Shown piece by piece: positions 36,491 through 48,242 of a DNA stretch of 64,000 nt. Every line of letters begins with the position of its first letter. Position 1 is the stretch's first letter. Source of the DNA: Rehmannia glutinosa (lineage: Eukaryota > Streptophyta > Magnoliopsida > Lamiales > Orobanchaceae); the NCBI GenBank assembly GCA_016081115.2, contig CM071931.1:20002317-20066316 (forward strand), in the 5' to 3' direction. The notes under the pieces are model-generated. The model worked only from the letters and a program-made list of their open reading frames with translations. It was not told the DNA's origin and searched no databases. The position numbers and the translations under genes were made by a program.

Positions 36491-36959
36491 TCATTATTAT
36501 TATTATTATTAGTATTATGGTATTGCCATCTTTATCAAGCTCAAGTTATGAAATTTAAGCATGTCCCTCAGCTTGTAACAGCAGGGTTCATTTTTCACTG
36601 AATATGGGAGAGTTGATTTCTGTTCTTGGTTGGTCTTAATGGGCTAACGGCTGAATTTTATTTGGTGGGAGATAAATAGGGCAAATAAATACACAGTGTT
36701 GGTCCATGTTTTGCAGTATAATGTAAAGCCCGTGAATTGGTCTGCAAACTTTTTTTTTTTTTTTTTTTGGTCTAGGCAAACTTGACTATAAAGCAAATCT
36801 GGCATTTTCATTCATTTGGGTGCATTTGGGTTTGGCGACGGGCCATGATAAGCATTTTGTCACCCACTTCATTTGTTTGGGACCGATCTTTACGGCCCAG
36901 TACTACCGTCCGGCCCATGAATTTATCACATTCCATTTGTTAAACTTTCCATACCCTTG
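36491..36959. other. Intergenic, no gene seen
   Basis: An ATT microsatellite (36491-36512) and a 20-base poly-T (about 36751-36768) are visible, nothing more. Confidence 0.5.
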
Positions 36960-37145
36960 CCGTTAGACTTGGCACAAATTGTTATAGAGTTATATTATAA
37001 AGATACAAATAGCATATATTTTGTAAAAGAAGTACAAGCCTCAAAGAAGTATTTATAATATATCCATTGGGTGTTTGAAATTTCGAAAGATAATTTTTTA
37101 TTTTTTCGTAATTAGACTAAACCTCGTGTCTATAGTTACTCCAAA
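36960..37145. mobile_element. Decayed relative of the MITE at 36262
   Basis: The right part (AAATTTCGAAAGATAA ... TAATTAGACTAAACCTCG ... ATAGTTACTCC) matches the right end of the MITE at 36262-36490. The left end is too diverged to delimit. Confidence 0.45.
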
Positions 37146-37303
37146 TTATATGTAATAAGTATATTAATTACAGGAAACTCAAAAATTATTCATCTAGAGA
37201 CCATATAGACTGATTATATGGTCATATACTTTCGTACTACATTAATTTGATTCATTTACAACTCATAATCAATCTCACTTAGTCTGTTAAACTTAATCAT
37301 GAA

Positions 37304-37896
37304 ATACTAGACTAATTTGAGCTTCATTTTTTTTTTTTAAATTCTCCGAGCTAATATAATTTGTCTTAAAGATACAATTTCGTCATACGAAGTTTGAAAA
37401 CTTGACCATGCTATCTGTATTATTTGTAAGTGACATGACTAATTTAATTTAATCGTAATCATTAGCGAAATTTGAATATAGGAGAACAAAGGTTTATTTA
37501 ATTCCATAATGACATATAGTACGGTACATAATATTTTTTTATTTTGCCTTAGGCTCCAATTATTGCACCATATGAATTATCATCAATTTGAAAAACATGT
37601 TACAAGAAGTAGGTATATTGACAGCATAACCACAGAGACCATATATATGTGAAAATTGTCGACATTTAATTGGCTAATATCCAACACCTATATTGGCTAC
37701 AAAATTGTCTGATTGAGATTTTCAAATAACAAATTTTAGGTAAAATATTAATTCAGGAGAATCAATAATTGAGACAGCGCTCAAGTTAGAATCAGAAATA
37801 TGTATTATTTATTATATGCATCAATTAGACGATGACATATGTGTAACAAGATATATTTATTACTGAAAGTGAATGTGGATAAGAAATTATTGGATG
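37304..37896. repeat. Uninterrupted copy of the 22829-28345 segment
   Basis: It aligns to the outer parts of 22829-28345 and carries GACAGCATAACCAC with no hAT insert, and no Copia complex. An extra block of about 30 bp near 37770 is absent from the other copy. No coding capacity. Confidence 0.7.
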
Positions 37897-40878
37897 TGGA
37901 AAAAGAACGACTCTACTGATTTGTTGCATCAAATCCGTTGCACTTGATAAGACTCATGACACAATAGATGCATAAAACAGTTTAATATAGTAAAACAGTT
38001 AAAAATAATATTTCCTGAAGTAAATTAAGAAAATATTGAATATATAGTATTTATAAAAAAAAAATTCTTGAGAGTATATAAATGTTTTGAAAATTATAAA
38101 TGTTTCCTTGAAGTTACAAATATATACCATTTAATATTATCATTATTTATCAAATACCTCTTCCATTAGATGCAATTTGTAAGAAAAAAATCTGTAATTT
38201 ACAACATACATATAATTTCGTAAAGTTGTAATCCAAAAATAAGCAATTTAAACTTAATATATAAGTTTTTATATTTTATGTATCTTACCTAAATAATAAA
38301 AAGTGTTTGAGAAACACGGACACTGAACTCGGGGAAGCATGCATAAGCTTGAGTTAGCTAGTTTAATTTGTTTATATTTTCCACAAGTAACCTTTCTATT
38401 ATATAAAATTAATATTTATTTTCATCAGAAATATTACATATTCTTATTTAATTTTTTTTAAAATCAAAGTTAGAGCTGAAAATACAAGAAGCATCAAATA
38501 ACACCTACTCTCATCTTTTTGTGCTCAAAAATGCTATAAAATAAATATATTCTTACTTACAAAATATAATAATCAATATAAAATACATAAAGTTAAATAT
38601 ACTTTTATTTTTACATAAAATCTATTAAAAAAATTTCAATACAAAAAAACATAAAAATGAGATTAAAAATGAAACTAAATGGGCCCCAAGATTTTACATG
38701 AGACAAGAGGGACACCCATAATTCCTGTCATAAATTGTACCTTCAATGTACAAAGATTAGTCATTTTTGGAACGTGTCTATCAATTATGACGAGGCATTG
38801 AACTGAAAACGAATGAATATTTAACATAAGCACCTACGTTAATCAAGAGTACAGTAGTCCAATAGTGTGTTACAAAAGACTTACTAAATAATCAATCGTA
38901 TTCGTCAATTCATTTTCAAAAAAAAAAAAAAAACTCATTAAACCAAAATATCACGCCACTAAACCAACTTATGAGACTTTTTGGTAAATTGTGATTTTGC
39001 AGGATCATTATTGCCAACAATCCTATAGCTACATGACTAAATTTGCAATTTAATCCAAAATAAAATTTTACAAAATATTTACAGTTGAAATGTTGCATTT
39101 TAAGAAAACAAAAAGGAAAAAGCAATATTGACATGGCATTTTATATATAGTTGAAATTTGAAAATGTATCTTAATATACATCAAAGCAAATTTCCAATTT
39201 TTTTTTATTTCCGGCATATTTTATGAATTTACTATCAAAATTACATTATCCTAGAATACTCTTAGAAACGACTGTAAATAACACGATGTTTGGAAGAAAC
39301 CAGCCAATTGTACATGTCTCTTTCCTTAGTTGACATTGTTGCATTATATTGATACATTTGGAAAACTTACATCCACAAATTTATACTCCATTTAGTTGAA
39401 CATATAAATATATAAATAATGTTGGCACGAGGATACACGAAATCAATTTTCTTAAAGAATATCTCTACATTAATTGGCATTATTATAAAGTACATATGCT
39501 GAATATAAATCCCAAATTAAATGCCATAATTTCATATACTCCCACCTATGCACCTAGTTTTGGATATTATGCATGAGCTGCTTTTTAAAAAAAAAAAAAA
39601 CAATAATAAAAATAAAAACAATAATAAAAATAAAAACAGCAGCAACAACAACAATAATGAATCATGTTGGCAAGAACCCCTTTTTCATTTATTATTTCAT
39701 TTGAATCTTTTCAAATTTTTGAGTATGTGTTGAACATCGATGTCATGTAATACAGTTTTAATAATGAGCTATAAACTTAGTGAAAAATTGATTAACAAGC
39801 AATAATTAAGCGATGAGGAAACACCAAAAAGATAAGCGTTATTATTTCATGGATAACATTCTTTTAATGAGAATATAAAGGAGAATCAGCCTGCTTGATA
39901 AACAGTTTATATTGAGATATAGAATCACTTAAAGTCAAAAAAAGGGATCTCTTCTTTATTGAACTTATGTACTGTCATGATCGAAGACAAAATTAAATAA
40001 TCTTGGAAATTGATCGCTTATCTATGTATTAAAAATAAAAAAATAAAAAAAAAAAGATAAGCCAAGAAAAAATCGGAATCTCTTATCTTCCACACGTGTT
40101 TGATTCATATTCAAACAAGGGGATTTATCACTTGGAAATTACTCTTTTTTTTCTAGTTTTTTCTCCGTAGGTGGCTAGATTCAAAGATTGTCCCTTTCTT
40201 TTATTAGTCTTTAATTTCCAATTTTATAAATTACATAAAATTTAAAGAATTTAATCCCTTATAAATTTCTAAAATCTTCTAATATATTTTGTGAGATTTG
40301 GAGTTTTAATTGGACCACATATTTCATTTTCCAATTGTAGGTTCTAGGGGACATAACATGCATTGCACGTAACTACATAATAAGTAATAATATATATATA
40401 CATTGACTCCCACGTTGTTATCAAATCAAAATATTCTTCTAGCTTGTTCCTTGTCACACCTAATGTTGCTAATTATTCTCGAAAAAATATATTGTTTTTA
40501 AAGAATAAATCACAAATTAAATTACATATTTTAGTTGTATATATATCCAAGGTAGAATTTTCAAAAAAAGTAATTTTTGATATACATTATGTATTTATAA
40601 AATATTTACGTTGTTCATGTGTCTGACATTATGCGAATTTTGATGTATAAAATGCATATGCATGTGGAGCCGAGAACAAAGCTTAGTCATCTAAAATGTC
40701 AAGATATATTTTTTTTCTTTTGCACATAACTTTTTTTAAAGAATATTCCATTAAGTATTCAGGTAACTTTTCACTAAATCAGGGGCTACCATAGGTTATC
40801 TTGGAGATAAAAATTGGATTTTAGATTAGAAATGATCTTGATTGATAGATCTACCAATAATTAGAGTTTAATAATTTA
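37897..40878. other. AT-rich spacer, no gene seen
   Basis: Homopolymers and an A-rich repeat are the only structure I can support. A 75-bp stretch near 38983-39057 (GGTAAATTG ... TTTGCAATTTAATCC) may be a short deleted relative of the MULE MITE at 2862. Open frames here are low-complexity. Confidence 0.5.
39586..39657. repeat. A-rich microsatellite (AATAAAAATAAAAAC / AAC units)
   Basis: A poly-A run leads into two AATAATAAAAATAAAAAC-like units and then ACAACAACAATAAT. Simple-sequence DNA. Confidence 0.8.
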
Positions 40879-41053
40879 AAGGCAAAAACTTATACGAGAC
40901 GGTTTCATGGGCATTGTTCATGAGACAAATCTTATATGTAAAACAAGATTTCAATCCAAATCAAAACCCATAAACAAAACAATATTTTTTGTGTTTTGCA
41001 GGATCTGTCACATGAACTCAAGTCCATGAGACAGTCTCATATAAGACCACCTC
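40879..41053. mobile_element. Small TIR MITE (175 bp)
   Basis: CTTATACGAGACGGTTTCAT at the left pairs with the right end, reverse complement CTTATATGAGACTGTCTCAT. The 7-mer TAATTTA flanks both ends (40872-40878 and 41054-41060). Elements with the GAGACGGTCTCAT core are common in plants. Superfamily is not certain. Confidence 0.55.
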
Positions 41054-41060
41054 TAATTTA

Positions 41061-41731
41061 AGAGGTACACATATCATCTCATACGTCCAACAACATGAGA
41101 ACATACGTGTTACTGGATCAGTTAAATACATATACCCTTTTCCATTTCAATTCATTTTACTATTTTTCATTCTCTCTTTATATATTTCAGTAGTCAACTT
41201 TAATTCGATCATCGATTTTCACCCAGACTTCTTAGTTCATTTGTTTGTTTATGTAACAAACGAGTATCAAATATACATATTGAATTAAATAGATAGGAGG
41301 AAGAGTATGGACCGACGTATCTTTGCCACTTAGAGAGCATCTAAATAATAAGCTGATGTCGATTTTTCTGTTTTTGAGATTGTCGAGTCTCGAGTGGAGT
41401 TACATGTAAGAAGATGACAATAAATGTGAGGAGAGGTAGATGGAGAGATCTAGACTTCTAGTGTTTACAATCAAGGGAAAATCAAGGGAAAAACGTGATT
41501 GTCCGCTTTTTAATATTTGCAAATGCTAATTTCTTCTACTAATTATACTGAATTTAAGTGAAATCTAAAAGCAAGGGGAGTGGTGCTTTAGGAGTGCTTG
41601 TAAACTCTAAAAAAAAGTGATTTTCAGCTTCTAAATTGAAAAATTATTTGTTTTTGCATCTACAAGTCGAGAATATTTTACAAACACTGTCTTAAATTTA
41701 TGATTTTACTTCTGGTTTGACCTTTATAAAT
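41061..41731. other. Intergenic sequence up to the LINE insertion site
   Basis: No gene seen. Text resembling CAAGGGAAAATCAAGGGAAA near 41470 is a short direct repeat. The DNA right of the LINE (60364 onward) is the continuation of this locus. Confidence 0.5.
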
Positions 41732-41748
41732 AAAAAGCACTTTACAAC
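41732..41748. repeat. Left 17-bp target-site duplication of the LINE
   Basis: AAAAAGCACTTTACAAC, identical to 60347-60363. A duplication of this length next to a short poly-A is typical of L1 target-primed integration. Confidence 0.9.
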
Positions 41749-41892
41749 AACAGAAAAGGTGAATCCATGTCAACACTTTTTCTCTCTACGGTTTCGCTCT
41801 GCAAAGTGAAAACCTAATCAGAGTAGACATACTACCGGAGTGTAGGACTCTACCATCAAGGTTCCTCCTAGAACCTTTGGTGGTTTATCGGG

Positions 41893-43215
41893 GTGTATCA
41901 CAGATCTGTTTCTACAGTATCACCAGTATGGATCGGGAAAAAAATACTACAACGCATAGCCAAGATCAAAATATCGAAGAAAACGGAGAATAATAAAATA
42001 ACCTTAGAACAAGAACTTCGACAGAAGGGGGCAGATCGAATCGCCAATTGCCTGGTAGCTAGGGTATTATCGACAAAACTCATAAACAGAGATACATTCC
42101 GTCAACATCTACCGCGGATCATTCAGGCAACCAGGAGAATCAATATTGAGGTGGTTGGAGAAAATCTATTTATCCTGGAATTTTTAAACCCTATCGATAG
42201 GAGAAGAGCATTGGGAGGGGGCCTCGCACCTTTACAACAATTTGATTCTTTTCCAGGAGTTAAACGGGTACAAATCCTGGAATCCTTGGATTTCTCTACA
42301 TGGGATGTGTGGATACAATGTCACAATATACATGTGGCGTACATGCAAGAGGAAATAATCCAGAGGATTGGGGACATGTTGGGTACAATGATCAAAATTG
42401 ACAAAGGAGATAGAGAGGTCTTCTTTGGGGAGATACGCAGAATTAAGATCCGCCTCGGAATAGATCAAACGTTACAAAGACACATCATATTACAAGAGAA
42501 TGAAGGTAGCGGTGAAATTTTTGTGCTTATTACGTATGAAAAATTATTGGACTTTTGCTATGCTTACGGAAAGGTGGGGCATACGTGGAGAGAATGTGGA
42601 GAGGCCGAGAAGATGGGGACAAATATGCCATACAGAAGTTGGTTACGGGCAAGTCTCCCGATGGGACGAAATAAAAAGAAGCCTGGAGGTGAGACCTAAA
42701 ATCCGAACCAACAACAAGGTTCGAAATCACCTACAAAAAACAAGGGAATGGATACGGACGAGGTTTAGGGGCAGATAATCAGGACTGAGATGACACGGGC
42801 AATGCGAGGTGATGAAGAGAACAATCAGATGTCGGAGGAACACTCAGCTCTAGTACCGGTAAATGCCATGAGACCAGGTATAGAAAATGTGAATAAGATA
42901 GATGGTGACATTAATAAGCAGATTATGGAGCTGAGCCATATAGCCCCTGATGATGAAGGTATAAACAACTCAACAAGCTCACAAACTACGTCGGACATCT
43001 CTACGAGACGTAGCCCAAAAAAATGGAAAAAAAGAGCGAGGAGTCAAGGAGCAACAAAAAAGATCACCAAAACAATTGATAGGGGAATTAAAAGAAGCAC
43101 TGGGGAGATAGAGGAGTTCGAGGAAGAGCCTGTTGAAATGATAAAATGGATACATATGGAAAATATCGATGAATGGTTTAATGAAGGGGTGCGAGACATG
43201 GATACCAATGATAGA
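41893..43215 (+). pseudogene. LINE ORF1 (nucleic-acid-binding protein), broken
   Basis: 41893-42699 is one open frame of 268 codons. Residues about 45-200 look like the DUF4283 domain of plant L1 ORF1 proteins (NCLVARVLS, ENLFILEF, WIQCHNI, and IGDMLGTMIKID). The zinc knuckle near residue 222 reads CYAYGKVGHTWREC: the second Cys is Tyr (TAC at 42565-42567), so it probably cannot bind zinc. After a stop, 42790-43215 continues with a charged Lys/Ser-rich tail that runs into the first residues of ORF2. ORF1 proteins coat LINE RNA. Start choice is uncertain because the first Met lies close to the element 5' end. Confidence 0.75.
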
Positions 43216-43218
43216 TCA

Positions 43219-44380
43219 ATGAGTTGCATCATTTGGAATGCTCGGGGCTTGGGAACCAACGAGCATTCCGTGAACTTAGGCGGTTAATCGCCAAAAAGGA
43301 CCCAAAGCTCTTATTTTTGTGTGAGACAAGAATGAGAGTTAATAGTTATAGTAATTGGAAATTACATTGGGATACGAAGGCATGTTTGTTGTGGAAAGTG
43401 TGGGAAAGAAGGGTGGACTAGTGCTACTTTGGAAAGATCCACTGAAGGTGACCATCCAATCTTTCTCGATGGGGCATATTGATAGTCTGATTGAAGATGG
43501 GTCTATAGTGAGGTTTACGGGTTTCTATGACAACCCGAAGTGAGTAAAAGGGCTTAATCGTGGTCTGCTATTATGTAGGTTGGCAACCATACAAGAAATT
43601 AAAGACGTCACGAAGTGGCTAGTCGGGGGTGATTTTAATGAAATTTGCAACCACAATGAGAAGTGCGGGGGTAGACGGCGGCCGGAAAATAAAATGGAGG
43701 AGTTTCGGAATGTAATTGAAGAATGTGAGATGAGAGAACTTTATGGCACATGTGAACACTTCACGTGGGTGAACATAAGAACGGGTAATGATATTATATT
43801 CGAGAAGCTCGGTCGATTTTTTAGTACCTTCCAATGGCGAATGATTTTCCCAATGGCCACTACATGCACATTGGAATACTTTTCATCAGACCACAGGGCC
43901 ATTGAAACCGTGTGGCGAAGAGGGAGCCATACACACGTGACAGCCCCCTCTCGTCGTTTTCAGTTTGAAAAATATTGGATAATGGAACGGGACTGTAAGG
44001 AGGTTATCTATAATGGGTGGTTCAATGAAGAGATTAATAGCCCACTAAGAGATAAATTCAGTAGTTGTAAGGCAATGCTTCAACAATGGGCAGACAAGAG
44101 AGTTGGCTACCTTTCCAGACATATTAAGAAAAAGCGGGAGATACTAAATAGGTTGAAAAATGCCAGTCAGTGGAGAAACTCATATTCTCAAATAAAGAAA
44201 CTGGAAGGTGAAGTGGAGAAATTGACGGCACAAGAGAAAATGTTTTGGAAACAAAGAAGCAGGAATAACTGGCTCAAGCATGGGGACATAATTACACCGT
44301 ACTTTCACGCACAAGCCTCTAAGAGACGGAAGAAAAAAAAAGAGACGGAAGAAAAACACAATAAGGGGTCTGGCAACTAA
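43219..44380 (+). pseudogene. LINE ORF2, endonuclease part (broken)
   Basis: It starts MSCIIWNARGLG and, after a frameshift near 43260, continues FRELRRLIAKK and FLCETRM. Another frame gives GGLVLLWKDPL, and then, from 43580, LVGGDFNEI, GTCEHFTWVN and SSDHRAIE. These are the apurinic-endonuclease blocks of plant L1 elements (E of CETRM, D and N of GDFNE, SDH). At least two frameshifts and a stop at 43541 interrupt it. The enzyme would nick the target DNA for integration. A coiled, basic linker (about 44030-44350) leads to the RT. Confidence 0.8.
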
Positions 44381-44399
44381 TCAGGGTGATTTTGTTACA

Positions 44400-46572
44400 G
44401 ATAATGGGGCGATGTTGGATATTATTTCGAGATACTTCAATAAAATTTTCTCCACATCTAACCCAAGTACGACGGAAATTGAAGAGGTACTTAAGTGTGT
44501 GGATCAAAAGGTCTCAGAGGAGATAAATGTGCTACTTTGCAAACCTTTTGATGCGAAGGAAGTGACGAAGGCTTTATTTGATATGTTTCCAGATAAAGCA
44601 CCTGGCCCGGATGGTTTCTCAGCTCTATTCTACTAGAAATATTGGTCGATTATTGGGGAGGATGTGACAAAGGAGCTTTTAAATATACTCAATAATAATG
44701 GGGACCTCAATGCATTGGACAAGGCAATTATCACTCTGATCCCGAAAGTGAAAGATCCAATGCTTGTGAAGGAGTTTCGCCCCATCAGTCTTTGCAACGT
44801 ATTTTATAAAATTATTTCTCGGCGATAACTAACAAGAATACATTTGGTGCTTGTGAGAGGTGGTAGATGATTTTTGAACACATTTATTCTAGGCCGGCTT
44901 ATTACGGATAATGTCATTTTGGGTTTCGAATGTATTCACTGGATTCACAATCACCGAGCTAGTAATAGAGGGTATGCGGCATTAAAATTGGACATGAGTA
45001 AAGCATACGATAGGGTGGAGTGGAATATTTTAGAGGCGGTTTTGAAAACACTAGGATTTGCAGATAAATGGACTGATTTAATGCTAAAATGTGTTCGATC
45101 TGTTCATTACTCTTTTTGCTTGAATGGAGATGTGGCTGGCTCGATCAAACCACAACGAGGCTTACGACAAGGTGATCCGTTATCCCCGTACTTATTTTTT
45201 CTTTGTGCTCATGGTCTCTCCTCTATGTTCAATCATCACCTATAGAGTATGCTGATTAATGGGTCTGTATTGCTCCAAGATGCCCATCGATATCTCACCT
45301 ATTCTTTACCGATGATAGTTTAATATTTTACCGGGCGACAAAAGACGAGTGTAGCCGAATTTCTAATATTCTCCGAAGTTATGAGAAGGCATCGGGCCAA
45401 CTTATTAACTATGAGAAGTCAGCCATCACCTTTAGTCCCAATACTAATCCAGAGACTATTGATTTCTTTAAAAATACCTTCACAATACCAATTGTTCAAG
45501 GCCATGAGGTGTATTTGGGGTTACCAACGGTTTCACTCAAGAATAAACGACTTCAGTTTGGGTATTTAAAAGAGAGAATTTTAAAAAAAATTGAAGATTG
45601 GAGCAACAAGATGTTCTCGGAAAGGGGCAAAGAAGTAATGATCAAAGCAGTTCTACAAGCTATTCCGACGTATGCTATGTCATGTTTTCAAATATCACAT
45701 TCGATTTGTGAGGAGATTGAAGGAGCTTGTGCCAACTTTTGATGGGGTATGGAAGGTGGCAGCAGAAAATTACATTGGATGAATTGGAGAGCATTGTGTC
45801 GCCCAAAACATATGGGAAGCATGGGATTTAAAAATCTCATTGAATTTAATAAAGCATTATTGGCTAAGCAATTATGGAGAATTATCCGTAAACCGGATAG
45901 TCTGGTGGCAAGAGTTCTCAAGGCGAGGTATTTTTGATATAGTGATATTATGGAGGCGAATCTGGGCTCAAAGTCGTCCTTTATATGGCGCTCAATATTG
46001 TGGAGTAGAAGTCTACTTGAGACTGGACTATCTTGGCGGATTGGGAATGGTGCGAGTGTCCGCATTTACAATGACCACTGGTTACCGGCATTCCAAAATA
46101 ATATTGCACCTCGAACTCTTAATTTGGATGGCCTAGAAACTGTGCAAAATCTGACGAATGGTGCTTCGTGGGATATAACGGTAATTTGGGAAAATTTCTT
46201 ACCACACATTGCAGCTGAAATCTTGGCACTACCTCCTCCGAATCCTTCTAGAGCAGATAACAAATATTGGAGATTTGATAGTAAGGGAACCTACTCGGTT
46301 CAAACGCGGTATCACGTGGCGTTGGGATGGCATCACGTCCATGATCACAGCTCATCAGTGGGTATGAATAAATGGTGGAAGTTTGTCTGGGCAATATCTA
46401 TCCCGCCCAAAATTCAAGTTTTCTGGACATGAATCTTAAGAGGCATCATGTGCCGGTCGAGGGGGTTTGTTCTATTTGTCACTATAATGCGGATTCTACA
46501 ACTCATTCATTGTTCTTTTGTGTTGCTGTTAAACACTTATGGTAGAAAACAGGTTGGGACTTATTACATCGG
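44400..46572 (+). pseudogene. LINE ORF2, reverse transcriptase and zinc-binding part (broken)
   Basis: Blocks in order: PDKAPGPDGFSALFY (stop follows at 44635), PISLCNVFYKIISRR, LKLDMSKAYDRVEW with the first catalytic Asp, GLRQGDPLSPYLF, and FFTDDSLIF, whose catalytic Asp pair is encoded at 45311-45316. Then come EVYLGLPTVSLKNKR, WSNKMFSERGKEVMIKAVL and a zf-RVT-like segment (KYWRFDSKGTYSVQTRYH, then WAISIPPKIQVFW). Several stops and frameshifts occur, for example at 44635, 45245 and 45740. The reading is cut at 46577 by the Sirevirus. Confidence 0.85.
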
Positions 46573-46577
46573 GTCAA
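46573..46577. repeat. Left 5-bp target duplication (GTCAA) of Sirevirus copy 2
   Basis: GTCAA here and at 59584-59588. Joining LINE sequence across one copy restores the LINE reading direction (CGG GTC AAG CAT), which fixes the insertion point exactly. Confidence 0.95.
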
Positions 46578-48115
46578 TGTTAGGAATTGTTTTTATGGAT
46601 TTTGATGGATGCCATGTAAAACTTAAACTAGAAAGTTGGCACTCCATTTTCCTTATAATTTGCATTGTAATTGATAGGGCTGGAAAAACTGAGTCAAGTC
46701 AGCTACGCCTGGAAATACAAGAAATCAACTAAAGACTGAAGTGAAGACTCCGCTGCGAGACAACTGAGTATGGCTAAGAAGGGAAGTCAAGAACTCGACT
46801 GAAGATGTATCAGCTGTGAATCAACTGTGTGAAGAGTCAGTCAAATCAACTCAAGAAGCCAAGTCTCAAGTTGAAGTGACAGATGAGTCATCCAAGGATT
46901 GGAAGCTAACTCAAGTCACCTGGGGAATAAAAGACTGCAGTCAAGTCAAGATAACTGAATGAGGCCCGTTGATGAAAGTCAAGAATGTTACTCAGAATGG
47001 TAACATGTTAAAGTTGTCAGAGATAAAGTGTTAGTTCCAGTTGTGTGCAAAAGGAACAAACCAATGGGAAGATCGCACCAAGTGTCGTAAACGCTTATTT
47101 GCAATCCGCAAGACATTAAATACGAGGAAATGTCAACATCAAGGATCGCAACAAGACAAACCAATGAACACAAGTGACTTTTGAAATTAGCTTTATCTCT
47201 TCAACGGGCAAAATTTCAAAAGTTCACTATAAAATCTTTGAGGAAATTCATTGAGAAAATGTTACCTGAAACACGAACAAGCAAGCAATATTCAAGCAAT
47301 TAGCCTGCAATATTCTCAAGTATATTCAAGCAAATCCTCAAGCATGAAACTCAAAGGAAATCGATCCAACATAAGCTGAGAAGGAAAGACAACTTCAAAT
47401 CTATTGAAGAGGAAATTTTTGAAGAATCAAAAGGGATCTACTTTCTAAGGAGGATTGTAAGAAGGTTCAAGGTCGAACCAGTTCAAGTTATTGGAGGGCT
47501 TCATGATCAAATCCAAAAGCTTGAGAAAGTGAGCTGAAGTAGCAAGGCAGCTGCCCTGTGAAGAAGCTGAGTCGGAAGAAAAACCAACTGTGTGACCAAG
47601 GCTGTCTCTAGACTGTTGACGACTTTGTAAACAGATCTATTACATAGTGGATTCCTCCGGGGAGTTGGAGAAGAGAGGATTAGAAGAATTACCCCATCTT
47701 CAAACCTCTATAAAAACCAACCGTGTCATTTATTTTTCAGCACATTTAAATTCTGCATACTTACATCATATCTGCCGATAAACTCATATTTGCTATCCAA
47801 CTGATTAATTACCTAGTGCTAAAATCAAGTGTTAAAACAAGTTTAAAATAATTCAAAGGGTGTTAAGTCTTCCATTGATAAAACCAACACAACCAAGTTA
47901 AAGTTCGGGTTAAACAACATGAGTCATTCTATCAATAGCTCTATCGAAGTGCATTTGAGTGGCTAACTCGTTGAATAACTAACTTAGTTGTCCCTCAAGG
48001 ACACAAATTGTTTGAGTTAACTTTATAATAATCTTAAAAGGACTAAAATCGAAAAATTAGTAAGGTTTATTCAACCCCTCTTCTAAACCTTACTCACACC
48101 CCCTTGGGACCTACT
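46578..48115 (+). repeat. 5' LTR of Sirevirus copy 2 (1538 bp)
   Basis: It begins TGTTAGGAATTG and ends GGGACCTACT, the final A of the CCTACA end being mutated to T. TATAAAAA at 47709-47716 is the likely promoter box. Its last 564 bp align to the 3' LTR and its whole length aligns to 3952-5390. Confidence 0.92.
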
Positions 48116-48117
48116 TG

Positions 48118-48129
48118 TGGTATCAAAGC
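48118..48129 (+). promoter_or_regulatory. Primer-binding site (initiator Met tRNA)
   Basis: TGGTATCAAAGC, 11 of 12 bases matching the initiator-Met tRNA primer site TGGTATCAGAGC, two bases after the LTR. Confidence 0.9.
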
Positions 48130-48242
48130 GGTTGGTTCATTGAGCCTTCCGCAGTTAGTTTGAACTAGATCTTTATCTTTTAAAAAAAGGCTTTAAACAC
48201 TTGCAATTTTCAAAATCTTTCATTTTTAGCAATTTATTATCA

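Noticed and set aside
39548..39733. Open frame with Asn/Lys run
   Set aside because: It is translated poly-A and AAC microsatellite.
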